DNA of 64,000 nucleotides from Venturia oleaginea (lineage: Eukaryota > Ascomycota > Dothideomycetes > Venturiales > Venturiaceae). Shown in pieces: positions 11,665 through 21,375 of the stretch. Each line of letters starts with the position of its first letter. Positions within the stretch are counted from its first letter, which is position 1. Below the pieces are notes generated by a model that did no database searches, was not told where the DNA came from, and saw only the letters and a program-made list of their open reading frames with translations. A program made the position numbers and the translations under genes. The DNA is taken from contig JABMLP010000009.1 in NCBI GenBank assembly GCA_013176395.1, forward strand, positions 1 through 64,000, in the 5' to 3' direction.

Positions 11665-12495
11665 ATGGAAGAAGAGCAAGGAGAGAATGTCTCTCAATCT
11701 CAAGATCGAGCTCAAGCTCTACAAGGGGAAGTAGCAGCTTTGAAGGATCAAATGGCCGCTCAGAATACTATGATTCAACAACTCCTTGTACAACTCACAA
11801 CTCCTGCTTCTATTCCTCCTTGTCAAGAAGGAAGTAGCTCAGTTCAAGAGAGAACTATCTCCCAGGAGAGGAAGAAATCAATACTTCCTAAGCTTCAAGA
11901 GTTTGACGGAAAGCGTTCTGAGTGGGCCCAGTGGTATCAACAAGCTAAGCTGAAGTTAGAAGTTGATGGAATAGCAGTAGGAGATGAATATCAACAATTC
12001 GCTTACATCTTTGCATCCTTACGGGGTTCTGCTGCTCAGGCTACCTTAGCCTATGTTCAATCTTCTCCTGAAGAAGATAAAACAGGAAAGCAGCTACTTC
12101 AGTATATGGATAACTTCTACGATGATCCTGTACAGCAACAAAGAGCCACTGTTAGTCTTACGACTATGAAGCAAAAAGACAAAGAATCCTTCTACTCCTT
12201 CCTTCCGAAGTTTGAGAGTACTCTTGCCAATGCCGGAGGAATGGCATGGCCTGATGTTGTGAAAATTGCGTTTTTGAATAAGGCAATAAACAACGAACTC
12301 CGTTTAAAGAGAATTGGACATCCTCAAAGCAATTCCTACAAGATATTTGTGTCCGAACTCTTGAATACGAGTATGCAAATTGCTACTGGAAAGATTTTAT
12401 CTTCTTCAGATAGTAACGCTCTATTCAAAAGTAAGTCTTTGAAAACAAATTCGGATGCCATGGACTGGGAACCCACCCTCGAGCAAACAAGTTAA
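11665..12495 (+). pseudogene. G2b gag
   Basis: Starts at the ATG aligned with the G2 gag start (MEEEQG). It has a glutamine-rich coiled stretch, then the gag core with LPKLQEFDGKRSEWAQW and YMDNFYDDPVQQQRA, nearly as in G2. Near 12485 an indel shifts the frame, so the CCHC zinc knuckle (CLCCGKAGHRIKDC, about 12540-12585) is read in another frame. Role in an active element: capsid and nucleocapsid. Identity to G2 gag is high in the core and lower at the N-terminus. Confidence 0.85.
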
Positions 12496-12686
12496 ACATT
12501 GCACCTAAGGACTACGAGTACAGACGTGCTAACAACCTCTGTTTATGCTGTGGGAAGGCCGGTCACCGAATTAAGGACTGTACTGCAAGGGAGGCAAGAG
12601 TATCTCAAACGACTACCAGGAAACTACCAGGAAGAGAACTGGAAATTGCGCAAGGGAAAGGAGAAGGAAGAAGGAGAAGACTACTC

Positions 12687-12726
12687 GGAAAAAGAGTAGC
12701 CTCTATCCGAAGTCGTGGATGGAGGC
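12687..12726 (+). promoter_or_regulatory. G2b frameshift-like signal at gag/pol junction
   Basis: GGAAAAA (12687-12693), gag stop TAG (12697-12699), then a 10-bp stem GCCTCTATCC / GGATGGAGGC (12699-12708 and 12717-12726). The stem is unchanged relative to G2, while the loop has one change. Confidence 0.65.
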
Positions 12727-13079
12727 GTGAGCAGAAGAGACCTAGATTATCAATAGAATCTGTACGAAAAGTGAACAATATCATTTCTTCAAACTCCTCT
12801 CAGGTAGAAAAAGAATGGAAACAGTTTCAGCCAAAGATGATTTCCCAACTCTTTTATACCAATGTTATTATAAATGATGTACACTCTCTTACAGGACTAA
12901 TTGATAATGGGTCCAGCTGCTACGCATCGATAAGCAAGGAGAAAGCCTCTCAATTGAACCTTGAACAGCTCCCTATTAGTCCTAGGATAATAGGTGGAGT
13001 TCTCAAGAAGGAAAGACCCAAGTGACGAGAATTGCTAAGATGAATCTTGATGTAGGAGGACACTGTTGTAACGCTTTTG
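12700..13079 (+). pseudogene. G2b pol, protease start only
   Basis: Continues in the -1 frame after the hairpin (KRVASIRS...), through a linker to a protease whose active site reads IDNGSSCYA, as in G2. A frameshift near 13020 precedes the last codons, and the element is cut at 13079. RT, RNase H and integrase are absent. Confidence 0.8.
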
Positions 13080-13212
13080 TGTAAGAGTTCAACCCTCAAA
13101 GGTGTTTCGCAAGTGAGAGAAGACAGCTTATATTTCAAGTATCTAAGTACAGAGAAGAAAGTGTAAGTACAGGAAGGATAGCTGGTATATAATCCTCCTC
13201 TTACAATAGATC
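13080..13212 (-). repeat. G2 LTR fragment (R-U5 side)
   Basis: The first 133 bp, in reverse, of a G2 LTR, up to AATAGATC, where the plus-strand G1 LTR begins. The U3 half is missing. Either G1 inserted here and the rest was lost, or this is a recombination scar. Confidence 0.85.
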
Positions 13213-13493
13213 TGTCAAAGGATAGATCCTTTGACAACTTATCCTGGATGGATTCTTAGCACTACCTGGTAGTTCTCACGTGCGCCTAGCAGGGATTATT
13301 CAGGGACCGTTTCACATGCGCTTCTACTCCTTTCTATTCTCTTCTCAGGACAGCATGTCCTTTTCCTACTTGGAAGATTATATATACAAGTTGTTCTTCC
13401 TGTACCTACACTTTCTTCTTTGTACTTAGATACTTTGAAATACAAGCAGTCTTCTCTCACTTGCGAAACACCTTTGAGGGTTGAACTCTTACA
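13213..13493 (+). repeat. G1 copy B 5' LTR
   Basis: 281 bp, TGTCAAAGG...CTCTTACA. TATA box TATATATA near 13378-13385; the GTACTTAGATA stretch is at 13422-13432, a plausible transcription start. Downstream R-U5 is about 72 nt. Confidence 0.93.
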
Positions 13494-13494
13494 T

Positions 13495-13505
13495 TATCTA
13501 AGTAC
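13495..13505 (+). other. G1 copy B primer-binding site (self-complementary)
   Basis: TATCTAAGTAC, one base after the LTR, is the exact reverse complement of LTR positions 13422-13432. No tRNA-type TGG start is seen. Confidence 0.78.
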
Positions 13506-14450
13506 CGCACCAATACCTCTTGCTGACAGTAAGAGAGAGTCTCTGCAGCAATCGTCAGAGCAAAGAGAAAGCCTTCCATTGAGCGAGGTACCGAGAAAGC
13601 CCTCCATCGAGTGAGGTACGAGAAAGCCCTCCATCGAGCGAGGCACTGAGAAAGCCCTCCATTGAGCGAGGCATTGAGAAAGAGTTTGCTAGGTACCTCA
13701 TAACCTAGGACGGATGCTACATCTTCTCATTGTGTAGTAATCACGAACGTCGAAGATTGAGAGTTGTTGAAACTTGTCCTTTGCGAAGGGATATCAACAA
13801 CGTCCAAAGTGACACCCACAAGTTGAAAGTATCCCAGGTCAATCCTGTTGGTGAGTCAAGGTCCTAAAGAGGACACCCAGCCATTTCAGTACTCTCAGGA
13901 AGAGCCTGTAGAGTCAAGGTCCTAAAGAGGACACCCAAGCCATTTTCAGTACTCTCAGGACGAGCCTGCAGAGTCAAGGTCCTAAAGAGGACACCCAGCC
14001 ATTCAGTACTCTCAGGAAGAGCCTGTAGAGTCAAGGTCCTAAAGAGGACACCTAACCCAAGAAGCAAGGGCCAACCTCAAGGGCCAAACAAAAGGAATTT
14101 CAAGAAGAGAACACTTGTCCTAACCCAAGAAGCAAGGGCCAACCTCAAAGACCAACCTCAAGAGCCAACCTCAAGGGCCAAACAAAAAGGAATTCAAGAG
14201 AATTCAAGCTGAGATTTTCTAGAAGGTGCTAGAATCTCCAAGAAGCAAGGGCCAACTGTAAGGGCCAATCCACAGTAAATTCTCGCAAAATTTACAAAGA
14301 GGAAATCAGAGGTCATCCTAAGACAGCGTAGTCTTAGGAGTTGAAGCTGTAATAAGCTGAGGAAAGAAAGAGTTAGGAAGAGAGATTCAATACCCTTGAC
14401 CTTCATAGTCCCTAGGAGCTCGTCCTTAGTAATAAGGGTTGCAGAGCAGA
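13506..14450 (+). other. G1 copy B leader
   Basis: Non-coding. It contains 28-bp repeats around 13560-13690 (GAGAAAGCCCTCCAT core), the 58-bp repeats listed next, and CAAGGGCCAACCTC repeats (14060-14180). From about 14080 to 14450 it is clearly homologous to the G2 leader, including the hairpin CCTAAGAC/GTCTTAGG (about 14317-14340) and the segment before the gag start. Homology to G2 stops near 14450. Confidence 0.78.
13853..14052 (+). repeat. ~58-bp tandem repeat in G1 leader
   Basis: Three units of 58, 60 and 57 bp plus a partial fourth, each starting GAGTCAAGGTCCTAAAGAGG. One fewer unit than the minus-strand copy. Confidence 0.9.
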
Positions 14451-15773
14451 CTGTCAAGGATGAAATCAGTCGGAAGGAAACTCAGCCTCAGAGCCTGTAC
14501 TCGATGATTGGAACGTCAATCAAGATTGATAACCGCCTATTCGAAAGAAAACTTCAGAGGAAGGGAGTTAGTTCTTATCGAGGACATGGAAACAACAGTC
14601 GTGCGAATATAGGTGTTTGAGTTGATTCATACGGACGCAGCCAATGGAGCTCGACAAGATTCAGAGCGGTCCACGTGGATCCAAGAAAGGTACAGGTCAG
14701 AAAGCCCAAAAAGAACAACACTGGACGTTTCACGAATCAGGGACAACGATTCGGAAACTCACCCATGGGCTCAGAACACCTCAAGGCTTTACAATCCGAT
14801 GCGTCAGTACCGCCAATCCACAACATACTGAGCTGGACGGCTTGTTATGAGGACGACTGCAAAGTATATCCGAGAAGCAGAGCTCCGGATACTACCCTCG
14901 GGATAGAGGAGGTTACCAAGGTAACGGCAATGTCAAAGGACATCTCGCTATGATGAGTTCGTCATCTAGCTCACCCGGTCTTTATGGCACTCAGTTGGTA
15001 TTGCCAAAAGCAGAGTATGGCACAAACCAATTCGGGGTTGGGAATACAATGGCTGCTGTCAAAGTTATCAGCAGATACCCAAGCATGAGAAAGAATCCGG
15101 AACACGATCTTCACTGGATGATTCCATCGAACTGGTACAAAGTCAAAGAATGCCCACTGTGGGAGCACAAGTCCGAGGAAGACCCAGGAGAACCAGATTG
15201 GGAATTCCACTGGTTCACGAAAAGGAAGTCAACAATACGACCCTCAGGAAGATCATGAAAATCCCAAACATCAGTACAGATGTACAGCACGTCCACCACA
15301 GACACTCACCTATGAATTGCTGCGAGTATGAGGAATGCGATTTACCTCAGCACCAGGAAATGAAAGATCTTGGAGAAATACTCCAAGAGTTGCCAGCCAT
15401 TTCCGGGAGTTGGTCTACACCAAACGAAAACGAATCTCTACAGACTATGTCGGGCGACGACAGTGAGTCTACAGTAGAAGACAACTCCAACGAAGGAGAA
15501 TCGAAGGAAGATCTAGAGTTTATGACCTTCCGGCTCTCACGTTTGACACGAGACGTTGAACGAGCAATTGATCAGGACGATTCTCAGTGCAAAGACGTCA
15601 TCCAAATGCATGCCTTGACTTCACCTGCCCATACCATCCGAATGGGGCAAGGAACCTTCGACACCTTGTCCGACGATTGGACATCGCAGTCAAAACAAAG
15701 CAAGCACGCAAATGGCATGAGAATTCGGGAAACGAGGAGGATCAACAGTAGAGAAGGCCCTGTTGAATCCTAA
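14451..15773 (+). pseudogene. G1 gag remnant (C-terminal part only)
   Basis: Begins with a motif typical of the end of gypsy gag (IKIDNRLFERKLQRK), then RFTNQGQRF, a Trp/Cys-containing stretch, and an acidic region with a Cys/His patch. It is split over at least three frames; compared with the minus-strand copy a base is missing near 15598. The N-terminal capsid half, expected before the IDNRLFER motif, is not present: the G2-like leader joins straight into this segment. Structural role only; not functional as it stands. Confidence 0.75.
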
Positions 15774-18184
15774 TGAAGCGCCTCATTTCTGAACAACCTT
15801 GGTACATCCAAGATGCTGGTCGAAGGAAAGATCGACGACGTACCAGCATGGGCCTTCATCGACACTGGTGCCGATAGGAATCTTCTAAGCGAGAAATTGG
15901 TCGACGAATGGAAACTACCCGTACGGTCGAAACGGCATCCATATCCACTAACTATCGCTGATGGAAGACCTGTCAACTTCAATGGAGGCATAGTGATCTA
16001 CGAAGCAGACATAATCTTGTGGATACAAGGGAGGAAAGAACAGATTGTTCTAGACGTCACGAATATTGGAGACTCGGATTTGATCATTGGTCTGCCATGG
16101 CTTCGAACTCACAATCCGCATATCGACTGGAGAACATTGACGCTCACGTTCCCAGACCAACGATATCCCGTGCAGGCTAGCATGCGCGCTAGAACACGGA
16201 CAGCACAAAGACCTTTGCGGAAAAGGCCTACACACGTTGAAGTGGCATACTGCTATCGTCTCCAGACAGAGGAGGATAGGTCAGTGTTCCAAATTCCCCA
16301 TGGGTACCAGGAATTTGCAGAACTTTTTAAAGGGGAATCGATCGAAGATTCTCTTCCACCACACCAACCATGGGATCATGAGATCAAGCTCAAGAATAAT
16401 GAACAACCAAAGAAGTTCAAGATCTACCCATTGAGGAAGATCAGCTTGAAACCCTTCGTGAATATATCGACGATTTCACGAAGAAGTTCATCCGGGAGTC
16501 GAAGTCACCCGCCGGATATTCAGTTTTCTACGTACCCAAGCCCGATGGTTCACAACGATTGTGTGTCGATTACCGACATCTAAATGAGATTTCGGTGAAG
16601 AATGCGTACACGCTGCCTTTAATCCAGGAGTTGAGGGACAGACTCCAAGGAGCCAGATGATTCACGAAATTCGATATTCCTGCGGCTTTTCATCGAATTA
16701 GGATTAAGGAAGGTGACGAGTGGAAGACAGCATTCCGCACTCACCTTGAGCACTACGAATACCTTGTCATGCCCTTTGGTTTGACAAACGCCCCTGCGAC
16801 GCTGCAAGCCTATATGAACAATGTGCTTCGCGAGCACTTAGACAAGTTTGTGTCTGTTTATATGGATGACATTTTGGTTTACTATCGAACGTTCGAAGAA
16901 CACGCCAATCACGTTCGAACCGTCTCCGCGCACTACAGATATTTAACTTGCGGCTGAAACCCTCGAAAAGCGAATTCCACAAGCAACGAATCAAGTTCGT
17001 TGGATGTTTTGTCTCTCAAGATGGACTTGAGATGGACCCGGAAATTTACCAGAAGGTCCGCGATTGGCCGGTACCCTCGAACGTCAAAGGAGTACAGTCA
17101 TTTCACGCCTTCGCGAATTATTATCGACAATTCATCGAAAGCTTTTCCGAAGTTGCAGAACCCCTCACGGGATTGATGAAGAAGGGGATTACCTTCGAAT
17201 GGAACGAGCATGCGCAAAAGGCCTTTGACGCACTCAAGATACGGTTAACAACACCACCCATTCTGCAACTGTTTAACTCAAAAAAAACAGCCACAGTCGA
17301 GGCGGATGCGTCCGATCGAGCCCTCGGAGCATGCTCAGCCAACCGATTCAGATGGAAAGCTAGACCAGTAGCTTACCACGCACGAAAATTCCTGAAAGCA
17401 GAAGTCAACTACTCCACTTCAGACAAGGAACTCATGGCCATAGTTGATGCCTTCAAGCACTGGAAGCATTATCTTGAAGGAGCGAAACACAAGATTACCG
17501 TGTATTCCGATCACAAGAACCTGCGGAATTTCACGACGACAAAGGAATTGAATCGACGGCAACTAAGATGGTCAGAAGAACTGTCATTTTACAACTTCCA
17601 TATCCTTTACAAGAAAGGAAAGGAAAACGTTAACGCCGATGCATTAAGTCGACGAGAAGACTTCATGGCAGGAGAAAAAGAGAAAGTCGAACGCGCTTTG
17701 TTCCGACAGAAGGTGATGCACTTGTGCACCAAGTCTCATCACTTCAGACAGGAAAGTCCTCTTATTGGCAAGAGGTCAGGAACGCGCAGCAAAGGATCAG
17801 ATGTACAAGGCTACATTCAATCAGCAGATCAGAATACCCGTATTGAAGACGGATTGCTCCTCTTCAACAACTTGGTATATCTTCCCACGAGCCTTAGGAA
17901 ACAGTACATCCTACATCAACACGAATCTCCACTCAATGGTCATTGCCGACCAGAGATTGTCCTTTCACGACTTCAGAATACCTTCTACTTCCCGCGCATG
18001 CGACAGGAAGTTTTCAAGGAAATAGGAAAGTGTGTTCTTTGCAAAAAGGCCAAGTACGAACGACAGAAACTGTCGCATTAGATACCTTTGAAAGTATCTA
18101 CGGTGATTTTTCAAAACGACGGACCGAGTCTACGTCCTCCTAGGCGTACAAAAAGCAAAACCGCCCCAACGGAAACGGGGGAGA
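15774..18184 (+). pseudogene. G1 pol: protease, RT, RNase H, integrase zinc finger
   Basis: Protease with FIDTGADRN (near 15860). A 1-nt loss near 16435 shifts the frame before the RT. In-frame TGA at 16658-16660, just ahead of [17 protein letters not shown] palm with VYMDDIL (near 16861). RNase H from VEADASDRALGA to HKNLRNF (17297-17530). Integrase zinc finger HQHESPLNGH...CVLC (17908-18040). The frame stops at 18079-18081, and the text jumps to a segment like the end of G2 pol (IYGD...QNDGPSLRPPRR), so the integrase DDE core and the chromodomain are deleted. The RT is only distantly similar to G2 RT although the ends of the element are close. Confidence 0.88.
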
Positions 18185-18194
18185 AGAAGGGTAA
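18181..18194 (+). other. G1 polypurine tract and TAA spacer
   Basis: GAGAAGAAGGG followed by TAA directly before the 3' LTR. The TAA is not in the local reading frame here, yet G2 and G3 have the same three bases at this place. Confidence 0.65.
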
Positions 18195-18473
18195 TGTCAA
18201 AGGATAGATCCTTCTCAACTTATCCTGGATGGATTCTTAGCACTACCTGGTAGTTCTCACGTGCGCCTAGCAGGGATTATTCAGGGACCGTTTCACATGC
18301 GCTTCTACTCCTTTCTATTCTCTTCTCAGGACAGCATGTCCTTTCCTACTTGGAAGATTATATATACAAGTTGTTCTTCCTGTACCTACACTTTCTTCTT
18401 TGTACTTAGATACTTTGAAATACAAGCAGTCTTCTCTCACTTGCGAAACACCTTTGAGGGTTGAACTCTTACA
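18195..18473 (+). repeat. G1 copy B 3' LTR
   Basis: 279 bp, almost identical to the 5' LTR, with small indels near 18212 and 18341. Tail of G1 type (TTTGAAATACAAGCAGTC). Confidence 0.93.
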
Positions 18474-18900
18474 ACGGCCAGCGTTTTTTCGTATGTCTTC
18501 TATCTTGATCGAGAAAAATGCTATTAACGGCCAGTCATTGACACACTGACGAAGTACAGGATAGGTAGCATATAGGCGCTCCATCATTGCGGTAAGGTGA
18601 TCTCGATCCTGCTTTTTGAGGGCCTTAGGGGCGAGAACCGTTGACCTAATTTGGACAATATTAGCGGTGTAAAAGTCTCAGTTCTGAGCGTTTAAGTGCA
18701 TACCCTCTACGTTCAATCGTCTCCCATTCTGCATCAAGCCGTATAGCTTCATGACACATAGATCGTATCCCAGAACAACATTCTTTGAGTGTTTCTGCTC
18801 TCGAATCATAGGTAGAAGCTTGAATTGCTGTAAATGCATCCTTGACGTTTTCAAGAGACTTCAGAGGGAAGCCCTCAGGTGGGTAAAGATCTCGTGGTGG
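18474..18900 (-). pseudogene. Unidentified coding remnant in segment U, copy 1
   Basis: On the minus strand a protein-like reading continues through one frame change near 18660: a Pro/Arg repeat stretch, then a helical, charged region (SLENVKDAF; IRSMCHEAIRLDAEWE), then LAPKALKKQDRDHLTAMM and WPLIAFFSIKIEDIRK, cut by the G1 LTR. All three copies preserve it similarly. I do not recognise the family. The start is not defined: a TGA lies inside the repeat stretch. Confidence 0.45.
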
Positions 18901-19139
18901 GTGAGAACCTCGTGGTAGGTAAGGATCTCATGGTGGTAGAATAGCACACATTTTGAATAGGCTGAAAAGTCGAGATAGGTAGGTAATAACCCAATAAAAT
19001 GATGGCTGTGTAGCAAGGTGTTCGTTAAATACTTAGAAACAGCTTGTGGAGTGAGAAAAGATTGAGGTTCTCTCTATCTAGGGCTGTGGCACAAGGCCTA
19101 ATCTGAATTAAGCCTCTCAGCCTCAAATGCACTATTGAG

Positions 19140-19736
19140 GCGTGAACAGATCAACCATTTATCCCTCCTCGCAATTGACTCAACGATACATCATCCAGAT
19201 ATACCAGATCCGACGAGTTATCCGCAATATACTGGCCAAATCGGATAGAAAATGTCAACCTCAGGCTTCAGGGAGCACAATTGGAGCTCCTGTACAATAC
19301 TTTTAATACGGCCGTCCATCCGAGCGAGATTACCTACTGGAAACGCTGCAAATTGAATGCATTGTTAACATTAGGGTCGGTAGTATTACAGCGGCGCTCT
19401 TGCAAAAACCGTAAAGACCATTTCGTATGTTATGCGAGTGGCGACGATGGTGCGTGTAGCTTTGGCTCAATACATAGCTTCTTACAAACACCACAGGGAT
19501 GTCGATTCGCTCTGATCCGGCGCTGGAATGGTGTTGAGAGGGACCTGCGTGTTCACCAGATATGTATGTAGGGACTACGACGGGGACTGGGTTTTGGTGG
19601 AGTTGCAGGATATAATATGCCTAATCGGGCTATTAGCGGAGCAGGATGCGGCGACCGGGGACGTTATACAAATGATTGTAGGGAAGCCTGAGTTACTACT
19701 CAATGTGCAGCGACGAGGTTTGGCAAGGCCTTAAAA
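19140..19736 (+). pseudogene. Unidentified ORF in segment U, copy 1 (frameshifted)
   Basis: Same as the intact open stretch at 29982-30584, but with one base missing near 19245 and changes near 19565, so the frame is broken. Both are homopolymer-length differences and may be consensus errors. Confidence 0.45.
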
Positions 19737-19798
19737 GTACGATCAATGTATATTAGATTTGCGAGTACAGTCAGATCCTAGGTACCCAAATTTTAACC

Positions 19799-19872
19799 CT
19801 CATTTACTACTCAATACTACTCAATATCACTCAATACCACTCAATACTTCTCAATGCTACTCATTAATGACA
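19799..19872. repeat. ACTCAAT microsatellite in segment U
   Basis: About seven imperfect repeats of TACTACTCAA / CACTCAATA type. Also at about 30655-30718 and 41790-41850. Confidence 0.8.
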
Positions 19873-19930
19873 CCCAAAAACCTCTCAAACTAACTACCCC
19901 AAAAAAGCGTGTCATGACACGGATTTTACG

Positions 19931-21031
19931 CCTCAAATTTGAGAAGTGGGGACCGTAGTGATTGCTATTACCCTTCTTCTGACGGCATTGCGAAGTCACT
20001 AATCTCGCGCCCTCCGTTACTTCAACGCGTTGAACCTCCCATCAATGATGAAGATGAGGCCTCTAACCACTCCGATTCATCAGGACTCTCTGACCCTCCA
20101 TCAGTAATGGGGTCAGAACCACCGCGAGACACTCATTCTCTTGCGACAAGAACACGCCGCCCCAATCTTCCAAGTCAACGCGCTCGTGAGGCCGCTGGCT
20201 TGAACTCATTCATATCATTACACGGAGTTGACAAAGCTATAGAGATTACGAAGCTCATGGCCGAATACAAGCCTACCCACGATCGCGCTCCCATTACCCT
20301 CACTCGAACTGAAGCCACGCTGGCCTTTCACGCGAACGTCGCAAAAGCCTCTGCTTACTACCTTCTCTCATTCTTAAGCCTAGCAGCTTCACCTGAACCC
20401 TTCGAACCTACAACCTATAATCAAGCCATCACCTCACCTCACGCCCCTCAGTGGCTCAAGGCCATGAACGATGAGATGCGCTCAATGGATGAGAATAAAG
20501 TCTGACACTCACGAAGCTCCCAGCAGGCGTGAAGCTACTGACGGGTAAGTGGGTGTTTAAACTAAAGCGCGGCACCGATGGCGCTATTCTACGATTCAAG
20601 GCCAGATTTGTGGTAAGAGGTTTCGAGCAACAATACGGCATTGACTTCCACGATACCTTCGCTTCTGTGGTGAAGCCGATGACATACAAAGCTCTGTTTG
20701 CAATCTCTGCCTCCCTCGATTGAGAGATCGAGCAGATGGAAGTCAAGACCGCGTTTCTCTACGGCAAATTGATAAACGTATCTACGTCTGTCAACCTCAT
20801 GGTTTCGAAATCGGTCATGACTATTGCCTACTCAATCAAGCGCTGTATGGTCTCAAACAAGCCCCGAGGGTTTGGTATGATATCTTCTCCGCCTTCCTCG
20901 TCTCCCTTGGCTTCTCGATGCTGGATAGCGACTTTAGTGTGTTCCACAAAGGGCAGCTTTTCGTAGCTCTCTATGTTGACGATCTTCTAATCATTGGTCC
21001 CGACATGCGACAGATTAATCTCCTGAAAAAG
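19931..21031 (+). pseudogene. Copia B pol, 5' part (linker and RT), copy 1
   Basis: A Ser/Pro-rich linker typical of the region between copia integrase and RT (19939-20505) leads into RT: GKWVFKLKRG, FKARFVVRGFEQQYGIDFHDTF (about 20545-20660), GLKQAPRVWYD (about 20855) and VDDLLIIGPD (about 20975). A TGA near 20720 sits before EIEQMEVKTAFLYG in all three copies. Frame changes occur near 20500 and 20765. The reading stops at 21031, where G2 has inserted. Integrase, protease and gag are missing upstream. Confidence 0.87.
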
Positions 21032-21363
21032 TGTTAAGGGATGGAATCCTTCTCTCTAGCTTATCCATGACTGGATTTCCAATTGTTCTCTTGTTATTCT
21101 GCAAGCTGTCATGTTCTATTTTGCAAGCTGTCATGTTCTATTTTGCAAGCTGTCATGTTCTATTTCGCAAGCTGCCATGTTCTATTTTGCAAGCTGTCAC
21201 GTTTCCATTTAAAGATACTTTCTAGAAGGATCTATTGTAAGAGGAGGATTATATATACTAGCTATCCTTCCTGTACTTACACTTTCTTCTCTGTACTTAG
21301 ATACTTGAAATATAAGCTGTCTTCCCTCACTTGCGAAACACCTTTGAGGGTTGAACTCTTACA
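21032..21363 (+). repeat. G2 copy 1 5' LTR
   Basis: 332 bp, TGTTAAGGG...CTCTTACA. U3 has five copies of a 22-bp unit (GCAAGCTGTCATGTTCTATT, 21100-21195). TATA box TATATATA at 21250-21257; the presumed transcription start is GTACTTAGATA at 21293-21303, about 43 nt downstream. Confidence 0.95.
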
Positions 21364-21364
21364 T

Positions 21365-21375
21365 TATCTAAGTAC
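21365..21375 (+). other. G2 copy 1 primer-binding site (self-complementary)
   Basis: TATCTAAGTAC, one base after the LTR, is the exact reverse complement of 21293-21303. Confidence 0.8.

Larger units (their letters stand above)
11376..13079 (+). mobile_element. G2b: truncated relative of G2 (leader, gag, start of pol)
   Basis: Leader, gag and the start of pol are recognisably homologous to G2 at 21032-27193 but diverged at many positions, so this is a sister lineage or old copy. There is no 5' LTR, and the element stops inside the protease at 13079, where a minus-strand G2 LTR fragment begins. It is useful for comparison: elements conserved between G2b and G2 are probably functional. Confidence 0.85.
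13213..18473 (+). mobile_element. Ty3/gypsy G1 element, copy B (both LTRs)
   Basis: 5.26 kb with 5' LTR, primer site, leader, gag remnant, protease, RT, RNase H, integrase zinc finger, a short chromodomain-tail remnant, polypurine tract and 3' LTR. The flanks AGATC (left) and ACGGC (right) are not a target duplication. The integrase catalytic core and most of gag are missing, so it cannot have moved with its own proteins. The leader and the 3' end resemble G2, while the RT core is from a clearly different lineage. Confidence 0.88.
18474..19930. other. Segment U, copy 1 (unidentified)
   Basis: Sequence of unknown origin between the G1 LTR and copia B, present three times. It carries a minus-strand coding remnant, an 18-bp tandem repeat (about 18875-18935, three units), a plus-strand open stretch, an ACTCAAT-type microsatellite and a perfect palindrome CGTGTCATGACACG near 19906. 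Possibly part of a DNA transposon or captured host sequence. Confidence 0.6.

Noticed and set aside
19131..19945. TTGAGGCGT inverted pair in segment U as transposon ends
   Set aside because: Only about 12 bp, imperfect, without target duplication; not enough to define an element.
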